The notes under the pieces: generated by a model
Told to the model about the DNA's origin: nothing
Database searches by the model: none
What the model saw: the letters and a program-made list of their open reading frames with translations, nothing else
Assembly (NCBI GenBank): GCA_963713815.1
Contig: CAVQNH010000043.1
Span: 1-64,000, forward strand
Reading direction: 5' to 3'
Length of the DNA: 64,000 bases
Origin: RYN-230 sp963713815
GTDB lineage: Bacteria; Actinomycetota; Actinomycetes; Streptosporangiales; Streptosporangiaceae
Made by a program: the position numbers and the translations under genes
Part shown: piece by piece, positions 16,566-25,031 of the stretch
How positions within the stretch are numbered: position 1 is the stretch's first letter
How the letters are laid out: each line of letters starts with the position of its first letter

Positions 16566-17478
16566 CTAGCGAACCCCGGCGGATGCCCCCGCCCCGCCCA
16601 GCACCCGCGCCGCGGCGGCCCGGATGAGCACGGCCGCCCAGGTACGGAACGGTTTCCAGGGCTCGGCCAGGGTGCGGAACGCGGCGTCGGACGGCGGTGC
16701 CTCCAGCTGGTACAGCTGGGCGGCCAGGTCCCGCACCCGGGGCTCGCTGACCGGCAGGACGTCGGTGAACCCGGTGCCGCGGATGACGATCAGCGAGCTG
16801 TAGAACGGGCCGATGCCGCTGAGCGACTGGAGCTCGGTCATGGCCCGTTCGGGCCCCAGATCCAGCAGCCGGCCCGCGTCCAGCAGGCCGTCCAGTGCCG
16901 CCCGCGCCACTGCGTGCAGCCGTGGCATCCGGTCGGCCGGGATGCCCGGGAACTCGCCGACGGCCAGCAACTGTCCCGGTGTGGGCAGCGCGGCCAGTTC
17001 CTCGCCCGCCAGCTCGAAGACCTGGCCATGCGCGCGGCTCAGGCGCTCGCGCACCTGCATCATCTGCCGGGCCGGGCGCCGCGCGCTCAGGACCGACCAG
17101 ACCGCGGCCTCGTACGGCGAGTAGAACAGCGGCGGCCGCAGCCCCGGCGCCGCCGCCTGCAGCCGCCCGATGACCGGGTCACGCTCCCCGACGCGGCTGA
17201 ACTCCCGGCCGTCGTGATCGAGCGACAGCACCCGCGCGACCTGGCGGCGGACCTGGTCCCAGGTCCACGCCGGCGGGCGCCTGGACCGCGCCGTGCACCG
17301 TGCCCGTGCCGTCCTGCCGGATTTCCGCCGCTACCTGCCCGGAGTAGCCGTCGAGGCAGAAGGCGAGGCGCATGACCCCGTCCCAGTCCCCGCCCGCCCG
17401 CTGGCCGAACCCGAACGTGGCCGCCTCCGCGAGCGAGAACGGCCCGTCCGGCGTGATGGTGAACGATCTGCGCTCCAT
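16566..17478 (-). pseudogene. DNA-3-methyladenine glycosylase (AlkA-like), frameshifted
   Basis: The N-terminal 65 residues (RSFTITPDGPFSLAEAATFG, then GVMRLAFCLDGYSG) run in one frame from 17478. From about 17275 the protein continues in another frame with WTWDQVRRQVARVLSLDHDG and then the HhH-GPD glycosylase core, including ERAMTELQSLSGIGPFYSS, whose LSGIGP is the helix-hairpin-helix. The expected catalytic Asp falls in SEPRVRDLAAQLY or nearby but is not certain. The break lies in a GC-only stretch at about 17268-17280 and equals one inserted base or two lost bases. Restoring it gives an ordinary base-excision glycosylase of about 300 residues. An assembly indel is as likely as a true mutation. 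Confidence 0.8.
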
Positions 17479-17492
17479 GCCGAGCATCTTCG

Positions 17493-17566
17493 CAGCCTCG
17501 TCCGACACTCAGCCTCGTCCGACACTCAGCCGCCGGCTGGCCCTCAGCCGCGGCTGGCCCTCAGCC
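17493..17566. repeat. Short tandem duplications
   Basis: The 17-bp unit CAGCCTCGTCCGACACT occurs twice in tandem (17493-17509 and 17510-17526). It is followed by two copies of a related unit, CAGCCGCGGCTGGCCCT, the first with one extra base (17527-17561), and a partial CAGCC. They lie between the starts and ends of the glycosylase and methyltransferase genes and look like replication-slippage products. Confidence 0.8.
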
Positions 17567-18364
17567 CCGGGCGGTGGGCCGCGTGGCGATCAGGACTGTG
17601 GCGCCGTGCTCCTCGGAGCCGGTCACCCGGGCGGCCAGCCCGGCCCGGGTCACCGCCTCGGTGGCCGCGGCCACCTGGCGCTCGCTGATCTCAGAGAGCA
17701 GGTGCCCGCCCGGGGCCAGCCACTCTGCCGCGCCGGCCGCGACCCGCCGCAGCACGGCCAGGCCGTCCGGCCCGCCGTCCAGGGCCACCCGGGCCTCATG
17801 CTCGCGCGCTTCGAGGGGAAGCAGCCCGACCTCCCCGGTGGGCACGTACGGCACGTTGGCCAGCAGGATGCCCACCCGCCCGCGCAGCGCGGCCGGCAGC
17901 GGCCCGAACAGGTCGCCCTGGTAGACCCGCCCGCCCGCGGCGGCCAGGTTGCGCCGGGCGCAGCGCACCGCGGCCGGGTCGATGTCGGCGGCGTGCACCT
18001 CGGCCTGATCCACCGAGGCGGCCAGTACCGCGCCGAGGGCGCCCGTGCCGCAGCACAGGTCCACCACCACGGCTCCGGGGCGGGCCAGCGCGACGGCCTG
18101 GCCGGCCAGGAACTCGGTGCGGCGCCGGGGGACGAACACGGCGGGATCGACGGCGATCCGCAGGCCGCAGAACCCGGCCCAGCCCAGCACGTGCTCGAGT
18201 GGCTGGCCCGCGGCCCGCCGGTCCACCAGGGCGGACAGGTCGGCAGGCGTGCGGGCGGCGGAGATGAGCAGATCAGCCTCCTCCTCGGCCCAGACACAGC
18301 CGGCCGCGCGGAGCCGGGCGGCGATGGCCTCACGGGAGGGAGGGGAAGCGGGGTCAGCTGACAT
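17561..18364 (-). CDS. PrmC-like putative protein-(glutamine-N5) methyltransferase
   Basis: A 267-residue protein with a PrmC/HemK layout: a helical N-terminal domain, FVPRRRTEFLAGQAVALARP, motif I VVDLCCGTGALGAVLAA, HAADIDPAAVRCARRN, and motif IV GILLANVPYVPTGEV. Classical PrmC has NPPY at the catalytic position; here it is NVPY, which marks the PrmC-related actinobacterial subgroup whose substrate is not established. All SAM-binding motifs are intact, so it should be an active methyltransferase on a protein Gln, Asn or similar amide. The start ATG 18364 has no clear ribosome binding site; TATGGT about 11 nt upstream may be a -10. Confidence 0.85.
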   Translation of the reverse strand: MSADPASPPSREAIAARLRAAGCVWAEEEADLLISAARTPADLSALVDRRAAGQPLEHVLGWAGFCGLRIAVDPAVFVPRRRTEFLAGQAVALARPGAVVVDLCCGTGALGAVLAASVDQAEVHAADIDPAAVRCARRNLAAAGGRVYQGDLFGPLPAALRGRVGILLANVPYVPTGEVGLLPLEAREHEARVALDGGPDGLAVLRRVAAGAAEWLAPGGHLLSEISERQVAAATEAVTRAGLAARVTGSEEHGATVLIATRPTARG

Positions 18365-18482
18365 GGGTGCCGGCCACCATACCTGGTGGACGCGGCGGTT
18401 CGCGCCGGCCGTAACCGCGCCGCCGGGGCCGGCCGGGGGAGGCCAGGCCCCCGGCGGCCGGAGTGGCTCGGGGAGCTCAGGA

Positions 18483-18560
18483 TCAGATGCCGCGGCGCAG
18501 CAGCAGGATGACGAGCACGATGATCACGATGACCACGATGGTGCCTATTCCGATATACAC
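18483..18560 (-). CDS. 25-residue membrane peptide
   Basis: GAGGAG lies 8 nt before a GTG that opens 25 codons: a single hydrophobic helix (IGIGTIVVIVIIVLVILLLR) with a basic C-terminal RRG. Such tiny one-helix proteins are common in actinomycetes and are often missed by annotation. The Ile/Val-only core and good ribosome binding site argue for a real product. Function unknown. It lies alone between the PrmC-like gene and the FAD oxidase gene. Confidence 0.6.
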   Translation of the reverse strand: MYIGIGTIVVIVIIVLVILLLRRGI

Positions 18561-18711
18561 CGGAGCGGCTCCTCTCAGTCGGTACTGCGGGCCAGCCAGG
18601 TGGCTGGACGCGCGTTGGCTACCCCCGGGATGGAGCCCAAAACGCGGCGCCACCCGGCCTGTCCCGGCCGGCTGGGAGTCCGGTCTCTCGTCCGGGAGGG
18701 GTCTGCGCAGG

Positions 18712-20070
18712 TCAGCGGGGCAGCACGTGCGGGTTCAGGATGCCGGCCGGGTCGAAGGCGCCGCGGATCCGGGCGAACAGTTCCCGCTCGGCCGCCGACC
18801 GGGCCAGCGGCAGCCAGCGGGCTTTCAGGGCACCGATGCCGTGCTCGGCGGAGATCGAGCCGCCCAGGGACGCCACGAACGAGAACACCGCGTCCTCGTG
18901 CCGCCCGTCCGGGAGGGCCGCGGGGACGATGTTGACGTGCACGTTCCCGTCGGCGACGTGGCCGAAGGTGATCACCGTGGCGCCCGGGTCAGCCGCCGTC
19001 ACGACCCCGGCGACCCCGCCGGCCAGCTCGGCCCAGCGCGCGGCGGGCACCGAGACGTCCAGCTTGAGCGGCACGCCGAGGAAGCCCGCCGCTTCCGGGT
19101 GGCGTTCCCGGTAGGCCCACAGCCGGGCCCGGTCCGCCGCCGACTCCGCCACCGCGGCCGGGTGGTCCCCGGCCACGGCGGCCAGGTCGTCCAGCGCGCC
19201 CGGGCCGTCCGCCTCCAGCAGGAGATACGCCGGTGCCGGGGCGGCCAGCGGCGGGGCCAGGCCGGCCCGGCTGACCAGCAGGTCCAGCCCGGCCTGGGTG
19301 AAGAACTCGGCCGAGAGCAGGCCCGGGACCGCGGTCGTGGCCAGCCGCGCCGACGCGTGCAGGTCGGCCAGGCTGGGGAACCCGCACAGCACGGTGACCG
19401 GCCTGCGGGGCCGCGGGACCAGCCGCAGCCGGGCCTGGGTGATGACGGCCAGGGTGCCTTCCGACCCGGCCAGCAGCGACGGGTAGTCGTACCCGGTGCT
19501 GTCCTTGACCAGGCCGGACAGGTGGGACACGACGGTGCCGTCGGACAGCACGGCCTCGAGGCCGCGCAGCTGGGCGCGCATCGGCCCGTAGCGCAGCACC
19601 CGCAGCCCGCCCGCGTTGGTGGCCACCGCGCCGCCCACGGTGGCGCTGTCCCGGCTGGCGATGAGGACGCCGAGGTCGTAGCCGGGCGCGGCCGCCCCGG
19701 CCTGGCTGAGCGTCACCCCGGCCCCCGCGGTGACCTGCGCGGCCTCCAGGTCAGGCTGGCCCAGCCGGTCCAGCCGGGCCAGGCTGAGCACGACTTCCCC
19801 GTGCAACGGGACACCCCCGCCGACCAGTCCGGTGTTGCCGCCCTGCGGAACCACCGGCACCCCGGCGCCGGAGCACAGGGCCAGCACCGCGGCGACCTGC
19901 GCGGTGTCCCGCGGCCGCACGACCGCGGGCGGGTCGCCCCGGAACCGGCCGGTCCAGTCCACCGCGTAGCCCGCGGTGGCGTCGCCGGTCAGCACGTGCG
20001 GGCCGCCCACCACCGCCGCGAGGTCGCGGAGCAGGGCCGGCGGCAGGGCGTTCAGCGGGGCGCTGGGCAC
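18712..20070 (-). CDS. FAD-linked oxidase (GlcD/D-lactate dehydrogenase type)
   Basis: A 452-residue VAO/PCMH-fold flavoprotein. The FAD-binding part has VVRPRDTAQVAAVLALCSG, VPVVPQGGNTGLVGGG and SATVGGAVATNAGGLRVLRY; the C-terminal cap has FGHVADGNVHVNI and the end block SAEHGIGALKARWLPL, the signature of glycolate/D-lactate/D-2-hydroxyglutarate dehydrogenases. It oxidises a D-2-hydroxy acid and passes electrons onward; the exact acid is unknown. Its GTG lies 5 nt after the stop of murD2, so it is the last gene of the pgeF-murL-murD2 operon. A link to D-lactate or D-glutamate-type metabolites is conceivable but not shown. Confidence 0.85.
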   Translation of the reverse strand: MPSAPLNALPPALLRDLAAVVGGPHVLTGDATAGYAVDWTGRFRGDPPAVVRPRDTAQVAAVLALCSGAGVPVVPQGGNTGLVGGGVPLHGEVVLSLARLDRLGQPDLEAAQVTAGAGVTLSQAGAAAPGYDLGVLIASRDSATVGGAVATNAGGLRVLRYGPMRAQLRGLEAVLSDGTVVSHLSGLVKDSTGYDYPSLLAGSEGTLAVITQARLRLVPRPRRPVTVLCGFPSLADLHASARLATTAVPGLLSAEFFTQAGLDLLVSRAGLAPPLAAPAPAYLLLEADGPGALDDLAAVAGDHPAAVAESAADRARLWAYRERHPEAAGFLGVPLKLDVSVPAARWAELAGGVAGVVTAADPGATVITFGHVADGNVHVNIVPAALPDGRHEDAVFSFVASLGGSISAEHGIGALKARWLPLARSAAERELFARIRGAFDPAGILNPHVLPR

Positions 20071-20075
20071 CGGGG

Positions 20076-21440
20076 TTACCGGGCGGGGCAGGCGCGCATG
20101 GCCCGGGCGAAGGCGTCGCCCCGGTCCCGGTAGTCGCGGAACTGGCCGAAGCTCGGCGCGGCGGGGGAGAGCAGCACCACGCCGTCCGGGCGGGCCCAGG
20201 CGAAGCCCCGCTGCACGGCCGTGTCCAGGTCCGGGCAGGACAGCACCTCGGCCTGGCCGGGGTGCGCGGCGCCGATCGCGGCCGCGATGCGCGGGCCGCT
20301 GTCCGGCACGGTCAGCACGAGGGTGGGCGCCGGGCGGTCCGCCAGCCCGGCGGCCAGCGGCGCGTAGTCGATCCCGCGGTCCTGGCCGCCGGCGATCAGG
20401 GCCACCCGGCGGCCGGGGAAGGCGTCCAGCGCCGCGAGCGTGGGCAGCACGTTGGTGGACAGGCTGTCGTCCACGAAGGTCACGCCGGCCACCGTGCCGA
20501 TGTCCTGCAGCCGGCTGCCCAGCGGCTGGAAGCCCGCGGCGGCGTCCCGCAGCGCGGCATCGTCACTGGCCTCGGGCACGCCCAGGGCGCGCAGGCAGGC
20601 CCGGGCGATCAGGGCGTTGCGCCGGCTGTGCGTGCCCAGCAGGCCGAGCGGGCTCATCCAGTCCGCGCCCGGGTCGTCGCCGGCGTGCACCCACTCCACC
20701 CGCGGGCCGAGCAGCGCCACCCGCTCCCGGAGCAGGCCGCTGTCGCCGTTGGCCACGGTCAGGTCCGCGCCTGGCTGGGAGCACACCGACAGCTTGTCCC
20801 GGTAGTAGTTCTCCACGCCCTGGTGCCAGGGCAGGTGATCGGGGTGCAGCGAGGTCACCGCGACGACCGGCGGCGAGCAGCCCAGATCGGTGGCCTGATA
20901 GCTGGAGGTCTCGATCACCCAGTAGTCGTAGTCCTGGCCGGCCTGGGCCGGTTCCCACGGCGGCTGGCCGATGTTCCCGCCGACCATGCACCGGTAGCCC
21001 CACCGGGTGAGCAGGTGGCCCGCGATCGCCGTGGTGCTGCTCTTGCCCTTGGTCCCGGTGATGCACAGCACCCGGTCCCGGGGTGCTTCCTGGAGCCACA
21101 GGCCCAGCCCGCCCACGACCGGGATGCCGCGCGCCTCCAGTTCCCGCAGGTCGTCGCGGTAGCGGCTGATGCCCGGCGACTTGATCACCACCTCGCAGGC
21201 GGCCAGGGCGGCCAGGCCGCCGCCGGAGGTGGCGAGTACCGGGCGGCCGTCCGCCCCGCCGGCCGGCGGACGGTCGTCGACCAGCACCGGCTCGCGGCCC
21301 AGGGAGATGAGCGTGCGCAGGTTGGCCAGGCCTTCCACGCCGAGACCCCACACGCCGACCTGGCCGCGGGCCAGCGCGCCGCCCTGCTGGCCACCACCGG
21401 CCCCGGCGCGCAGGTCAGACCAGGAGATCGTCGGGCGCAT
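20076..21440 (-). CDS. murD2: MurD2: UDP-MurNAc-L-Ala:L-Glu ligase
   Basis: A 454-residue Mur-ligase-type enzyme: N-terminal VGVWGLGVEGLANLR dinucleotide-like domain, ATP-binding ITGTKGKSSTTAIAGHLL, VIETSSYQATDLG, the DHLPWHQGVENYYRDK block with the metal-binding region, and a C-terminal domain with TFVDDSLSTNVLPTLAAL and LIAGGQDRGIDY. The MurD-like order is complete, but ligands differ from canonical MurD (TKGKSS rather than TNGKST). In Xanthomonas, MurD2 adds L-Glu to UDP-MurNAc-L-Ala and MurL then epimerises it; the neighbour here is a MurL homologue, so the same route is inferred. The start is uncertain: ATG 21440 or 21446, both overlapping the end of murL, without a strong ribosome binding site. 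Confidence 0.85.
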   Translation of the reverse strand: MRPTISWSDLRAGAGGGQQGGALARGQVGVWGLGVEGLANLRTLISLGREPVLVDDRPPAGGADGRPVLATSGGGLAALAACEVVIKSPGISRYRDDLRELEARGIPVVGGLGLWLQEAPRDRVLCITGTKGKSSTTAIAGHLLTRWGYRCMVGGNIGQPPWEPAQAGQDYDYWVIETSSYQATDLGCSPPVVAVTSLHPDHLPWHQGVENYYRDKLSVCSQPGADLTVANGDSGLLRERVALLGPRVEWVHAGDDPGADWMSPLGLLGTHSRRNALIARACLRALGVPEASDDAALRDAAAGFQPLGSRLQDIGTVAGVTFVDDSLSTNVLPTLAALDAFPGRRVALIAGGQDRGIDYAPLAAGLADRPAPTLVLTVPDSGPRIAAAIGAAHPGQAEVLSCPDLDTAVQRGFAWARPDGVVLLSPAAPSFGQFRDYRDRGDAFARAMRACPAR

Positions 21441-22794
21441 AGGCATCCGGGACGAAATGGCGGCCGAGCGGGCGGAGCAACTCGGCCGGGGTGGACAGCC
21501 GCGGCAGGCCGTCCAGCTCCGCTGCCAGTACCTGGAGCAGCTTGGTGCCAGCCCGGTCGGGCCGCTGCGCGGCGAGCAGCGCCGCAGCCCGGCATTCACC
21601 GACCTCACCCACGCACTCGAACGGTTTGCTCGTGGGTGAGGTGCCCAGCAGGGAGCGGAACTTGTCGGCCAGTGACGCGTCGTCACCCTCCGTGGTCCCC
21701 AGGTGAGGAGTGGCCATGTCGCTGTCGGCCAGCGGCTCGTGTCCGCCGAAGATCCGCTCCAGGTCCGCGGCGGGTACGAACGGGGCCAGGATCAGGTCGA
21801 TGAAGCAGCACTTGTCGCAGCGGCCGCACCAGTGATCCAGCCGCCGCGACTTGTCGATATGAAAGGCACGGTTACAGCTGCGGAACGTGTCGTGGTACTG
21901 GGTCAGCGCGGCGAACCGCCGGGCCACCCACAGCTCGCTGAACGGGCGCAGGGCGGAAAAGTAGGCGAACCCCGGGCCGAGCGCTCCGGCCAGCACGCCG
22001 CGGAAGGCCGCCTCGAACGCCCCGCTCTTGGAGTACTGGTGATTGACCGGGGTGCCATTGACTTCCAGCGTCGGGATGGACGCGGACCATTCGTTGGACA
22101 TGACCACGGCGTCGCGGCCGTCAAGGGTCGCGGCCAGCACGGCGATGGCCGAGATGATGCCGGTCACGGGGACGTGGCCGTTGAGGAACCCCAGCTCGCG
22201 GGAGCGCAGCAGTTGCGGGTCGATCTCGCGCCCGGCGCGGAGGATGGGCAGCCCGGTGACCGCGGCGGGCCGCTCGATCGCGTCGAACCGGTCGCCAGGC
22301 CGGCTCACGATGAACAGCGCGGGCTCGGCCCGGGCGCGGATCATCTCGACCGTGACGATCGAGTCGATGCCGCCGCCGAATGGCACCAGGGGCCGGCCGG
22401 GCCGGGCGTCATCAGGCCGGGCCAGGGCGGCCGTGCCGCCGGGCCGGGACGGGCCCTCGATGCGCAGCCCGGACAGGTCCAGATTGTTGCGGTAACCGAA
22501 CTCGGCCAGGCCTTCGGTGTAGAAGGAGCGCAGGAAGGCCCGCTCGGTGTCGGTGACCGCCGTGTCGCCCAGGTCGATGACCGGCGGGGCGGCCGTCTTG
22601 TAGTAGGACACGCCGGCCAGCAGGAACACCAGCCGCGCGGCCTGCCTGACCTCCTCGCGGGCCCACTGGCCCGGCTCTGCGGGCACGGTGACCTGCTCGC
22701 TGAACTGGACGTCACCCACGGAGTACCGGCAGGTCAGGAGTCCGCGGTCGGGGTCGATCTGGTAGCCGTCGTAACGGAACGGCGCCGTGCTCAC
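21415..22794 (-). CDS. murL: MurL: UDP-MurNAc-L-Ala-L-Glu epimerase
   Basis: A 459-residue protein matching MurL, the ATP-dependent epimerase that converts the terminal L-Glu of UDP-MurNAc-L-Ala-L-Glu to D-Glu. It has a PP-loop-like LVPFGGGIDSIVTVEMIRA (residues about 175-193), VVMSNEWSASIPTLEVNG, HQYSKSGAFEAAF, and a cysteine cluster HWCGRCDKCCFIDLILAPF (residues about 315-335). AGGGAGG precedes the GTG at 22794, which overlaps the pgeF stop by 4 nt. With MurD2 next, it provides D-glutamate for the wall without a free glutamate racemase. The biochemical role comes from the characterised Xanthomonas homologue; identity here rests on these motifs and on the neighbourhood. Confidence 0.87.
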   Translation of the reverse strand: MSTAPFRYDGYQIDPDRGLLTCRYSVGDVQFSEQVTVPAEPGQWAREEVRQAARLVFLLAGVSYYKTAAPPVIDLGDTAVTDTERAFLRSFYTEGLAEFGYRNNLDLSGLRIEGPSRPGGTAALARPDDARPGRPLVPFGGGIDSIVTVEMIRARAEPALFIVSRPGDRFDAIERPAAVTGLPILRAGREIDPQLLRSRELGFLNGHVPVTGIISAIAVLAATLDGRDAVVMSNEWSASIPTLEVNGTPVNHQYSKSGAFEAAFRGVLAGALGPGFAYFSALRPFSELWVARRFAALTQYHDTFRSCNRAFHIDKSRRLDHWCGRCDKCCFIDLILAPFVPAADLERIFGGHEPLADSDMATPHLGTTEGDDASLADKFRSLLGTSPTSKPFECVGEVGECRAAALLAAQRPDRAGTKLLQVLAAELDGLPRLSTPAELLRPLGRHFVPDAYAPDDLLV

Positions 22795-23684
22795 GTGTCC
22801 TCCCTGGGCCTCAGGCGGGCGACCGCGGCGAACCGGCCGCACGGGCGGGCTGCCCGGTCGCTGAAGAACAACTCCGGACCCGGGCTGGTCATGCCCGGGC
22901 CGGTCATCCCGGGCCTGGCCGCCGCCCGGCTGGCCGTGCTCAGGCCGCTGCCGGCGATCTGGCTGTCCGGCACTCCTGACTCACGGATCACGCGCCGGTT
23001 GGCGGCGGGCAGATCGAACAGCCACCGCCCGGAACCGTCCGGGCGCATGATCCCGCGGGTGTCCCCGCCGAAGAACCGCTCCGCCGCCGCCGCGACCTCC
23101 GGGCCTACCTGATAGCGGTCCGCCGCGACCGCGGGGCCGATCGCCGCCCGGATCCGCCCGGGCCGGGCACCCAGCCCCTGCATCGCGTGCAGTGCGGCCC
23201 CGGTCACCCCGGCCACCGTGCCGCGCCAGCCCGCGTGCACGCAGGCCAGCACCCCGGCCTGCGGGTCGGCCAGGATGATCGGCACGCAGTCGGCCACCAG
23301 GATGGCCAGGACCGTCCCCGGGTCCGTGGTCACCACGGCGTCGGTGGACGCGACGGCGTCATCCAGGCGGAACGCGCCGCGCCCCCGGTCGGCCCCGGAC
23401 ACGATCGCGACGCGCCGGCCGTGGACCTGGCCGCAGAAGACGAAGTCGCCCAGGTCGGCGCCGGCCGCGGCGGCTACCCTCCGCCGGTTCACCAGCACGT
23501 CCGCGGGGTTGTCACCGACGTGCAGGCCCAGGTTGAGGGTGGAGTAGGGCCCGGCGGAGACGCCGCCGTGCCGCGTCGTCACGAACGCGTCCACGTCCAG
23601 GGCATCAAGTGACGGCCAGGCCAGCACGTCCAGGCTTCCCTGCCGGCGGACGCCGGCCGTGGGCGAGGTTGCCGCGGTCACCAC
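22791..23684 (-). CDS. pgeF: PgeF peptidoglycan editing factor (YfiH/laccase-domain)
   Basis: A 297-residue YfiH-family protein with the metal-site blocks VFCGQVHGRRVAIV, AILVADCVPIILAD and VLACVHAGWRGTVAGV, holding the conserved His-Cys-His. E. coli PgeF removes wrongly incorporated L-Ser from UDP-MurNAc-L-Ser so that the stem peptide starts with Ala; other members show purine-nucleoside or multicopper-like activities. The Gly/Pro-rich insert near residues 255-275 is unusual. GTG 23684 (or GTG 23681) lies 6 nt after TAGGAT and lacks a ribosome binding site, so the operon message should be leaderless. It heads pgeF-murL-murD2-FAD oxidase. Confidence 0.88.
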   Translation of the reverse strand: MVTAATSPTAGVRRQGSLDVLAWPSLDALDVDAFVTTRHGGVSAGPYSTLNLGLHVGDNPADVLVNRRRVAAAAGADLGDFVFCGQVHGRRVAIVSGADRGRGAFRLDDAVASTDAVVTTDPGTVLAILVADCVPIILADPQAGVLACVHAGWRGTVAGVTGAALHAMQGLGARPGRIRAAIGPAVAADRYQVGPEVAAAAERFFGGDTRGIMRPDGSGRWLFDLPAANRRVIRESGVPDSQIAGSGLSTASRAAARPGMTGPGMTSPGPELFFSDRAARPCGRFAAVARLRPREDT

Positions 23685-23690
23685 GCCGAC

Positions 23691-23696
23691 ATCCTA
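23691..23696 (-). promoter_or_regulatory. -10 hexamer TAGGAT for the pgeF-murL-murD2 operon
   Basis: On the minus strand TAGGAT (plus-strand ATCCTA) ends 6 nt before the pgeF GTG, the spacing seen for other leaderless genes in the window. Confidence 0.5.
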
Positions 23697-23700
23697 GTCC

Positions 23701-23773
23701 GGGGGGACGACCCCCCTGGACCCCCCGCCATCCGCAGCCTCGGCCAGAACCCCGCCTCCGGCGGGGCCTGGCC
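23701..23773. promoter_or_regulatory. Two strong hairpins between divergent genes
   Basis: GGGGGG/CCCCCC with loop ACGA (23701-23716) sits just upstream of the pgeF promoter. A larger cruciform-like hairpin follows: GGCCAG (23742-23747) pairs with CTGGCC (23768-23773) around an inner stem CCCCGCC/GGCGGGG with loop TCC (23750-23766). They may influence supercoiling-sensitive initiation or be a palindromic extragenic element; no T tract supports a terminator. Confidence 0.5.
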
Positions 23774-23910
23774 TCGGGCCGCGGATAAGCGGTGGCTGAG
23801 GTTCTGCCTACGTGCGGCCGGACCCCGGACTCCGCGCTCGGGATATTTGTCCCCCGGCGATCCGGGGGACCCCTATGCTCTCGGCATGCGGCCTGAGGGG
23901 ATGTAAGAGC

Positions 23911-24786
23911 GTGCGTGCGGCGGTGGTGGTCAATCCCACGAAACACCATGATGGCGGCAAATTCCGGGCCGAGGTTTCTGAGGCCATGGCCGCGCAGGGC
24001 TGGAGCGAGCCGCTCTGGCTGGAGACCACCCCCGAGGAGACCGGCCGGGGCCTGGCCGAGACCGCCGTGGCGGAGAAGGTCAACGTCGTCATGGCCAGCG
24101 GCGGCGACGGGACCGTGACCGCGTGCGCCGAAGGAGTCGCGGGCAGCGGTGTCCCGCTCGCCGTGCTGCCCGCCGGGACGGGTAACCTGCTGGCCCGCAA
24201 CCTCGGCCTCCCGCTGGCCCTGGACGAGGCCCTGGCCGTCGCGCTGAACGGGCAGGACCGGCGGCTCGACGTGGGCAGCGCCAACGGGCATCCATTCGTG
24301 GCCATGGCCGGGATCGGCTTCGACGCCATGCTGCTGGACAGCGCCAGCGAGCCGCTCAAGAAGCGGCTGGGCTGGGTGGCCTATTCGCTCTCCGCGCTGC
24401 GTCATCTGTGGGCCCGCCCGACCCGCGCCACGCTGCGGGCCGACGGCGGCCGGGTGCTGCGCCGCCGGGCCAGCGGGATCATCATCGGCAACGTGGGCAC
24501 GCTGCAGGGCGGTGTGTCCCTGCTGCCGCACGCCGAGCCGGACGACGGGGTGCTCGATCTCCTGGTGCTGACCGCCTGGGGCTGGTCCGGCTGGCTGGCC
24601 CTCACGGTGGACGTGTTCCTGCGGCGCACCCGGACTGGCCGGGTCGTGCACAGCGAGTTCCGCGAGCTGCGGGTCCAGCTCGACCGGCCGCAGCTATGGG
24701 AACTCGACGGCGAGGTCATGGGGACCACCCGCGAGCTGGTGGTCGTGGTTCAGCCGGGCCGGCTGCTCGTCCGGGTGCCCCGCTAG
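23911..24786 (+). CDS. Diacylglycerol/lipid kinase (DagK-like catalytic domain)
   Basis: A 291-residue protein of the DAGK_cat/YegS family: AAVVVNPTKHH at the N-terminus, the nucleotide-binding VVMASGGDGTVTACAEG (GGDGT), PLAVLPAGTGNLLARNLGLP, and the second-domain block FVAMAGIGFDAML. The C-terminal PDDGVLDLLVLTAWGW and WELDGEVMGTT complete the fold. It phosphorylates diacylglycerol or a related lipid (possibly sphingoid or undecaprenol-like) on the cytosolic face of the membrane. GTG 23911 aligns with the family start; ATG 23875 would add 12 residues. It is divergent from pgeF. Confidence 0.9.
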   Translation: MRAAVVVNPTKHHDGGKFRAEVSEAMAAQGWSEPLWLETTPEETGRGLAETAVAEKVNVVMASGGDGTVTACAEGVAGSGVPLAVLPAGTGNLLARNLGLPLALDEALAVALNGQDRRLDVGSANGHPFVAMAGIGFDAMLLDSASEPLKKRLGWVAYSLSALRHLWARPTRATLRADGGRVLRRRASGIIIGNVGTLQGGVSLLPHAEPDDGVLDLLVLTAWGWSGWLALTVDVFLRRTRTGRVVHSEFRELRVQLDRPQLWELDGEVMGTTRELVVVVQPGRLLVRVPR

Positions 24787-25031
24787 CCGGTCCGCTGGTC
24801 CGGTCTTTCTCGCGTCCTGGTCTTTCTCGCGCCGCCGCAGTCCTGCCCGGTACCCGCGCTGGCCTGCGCATCTTCCTGAGGGAAAACCGTGGCTTTGCCA
24901 TGGCTTGGATGCAGTGGGGGCCGCGGTGAATGGGCTGCCATCGCCTGGGTAGTGGGGGGCAGGCTGCCGCGCTGAGACCGATCGCGCCAGCCAGCAGCAC
25001 GCAGGCAATGCGGGCAACAACCGAAGGTGGC

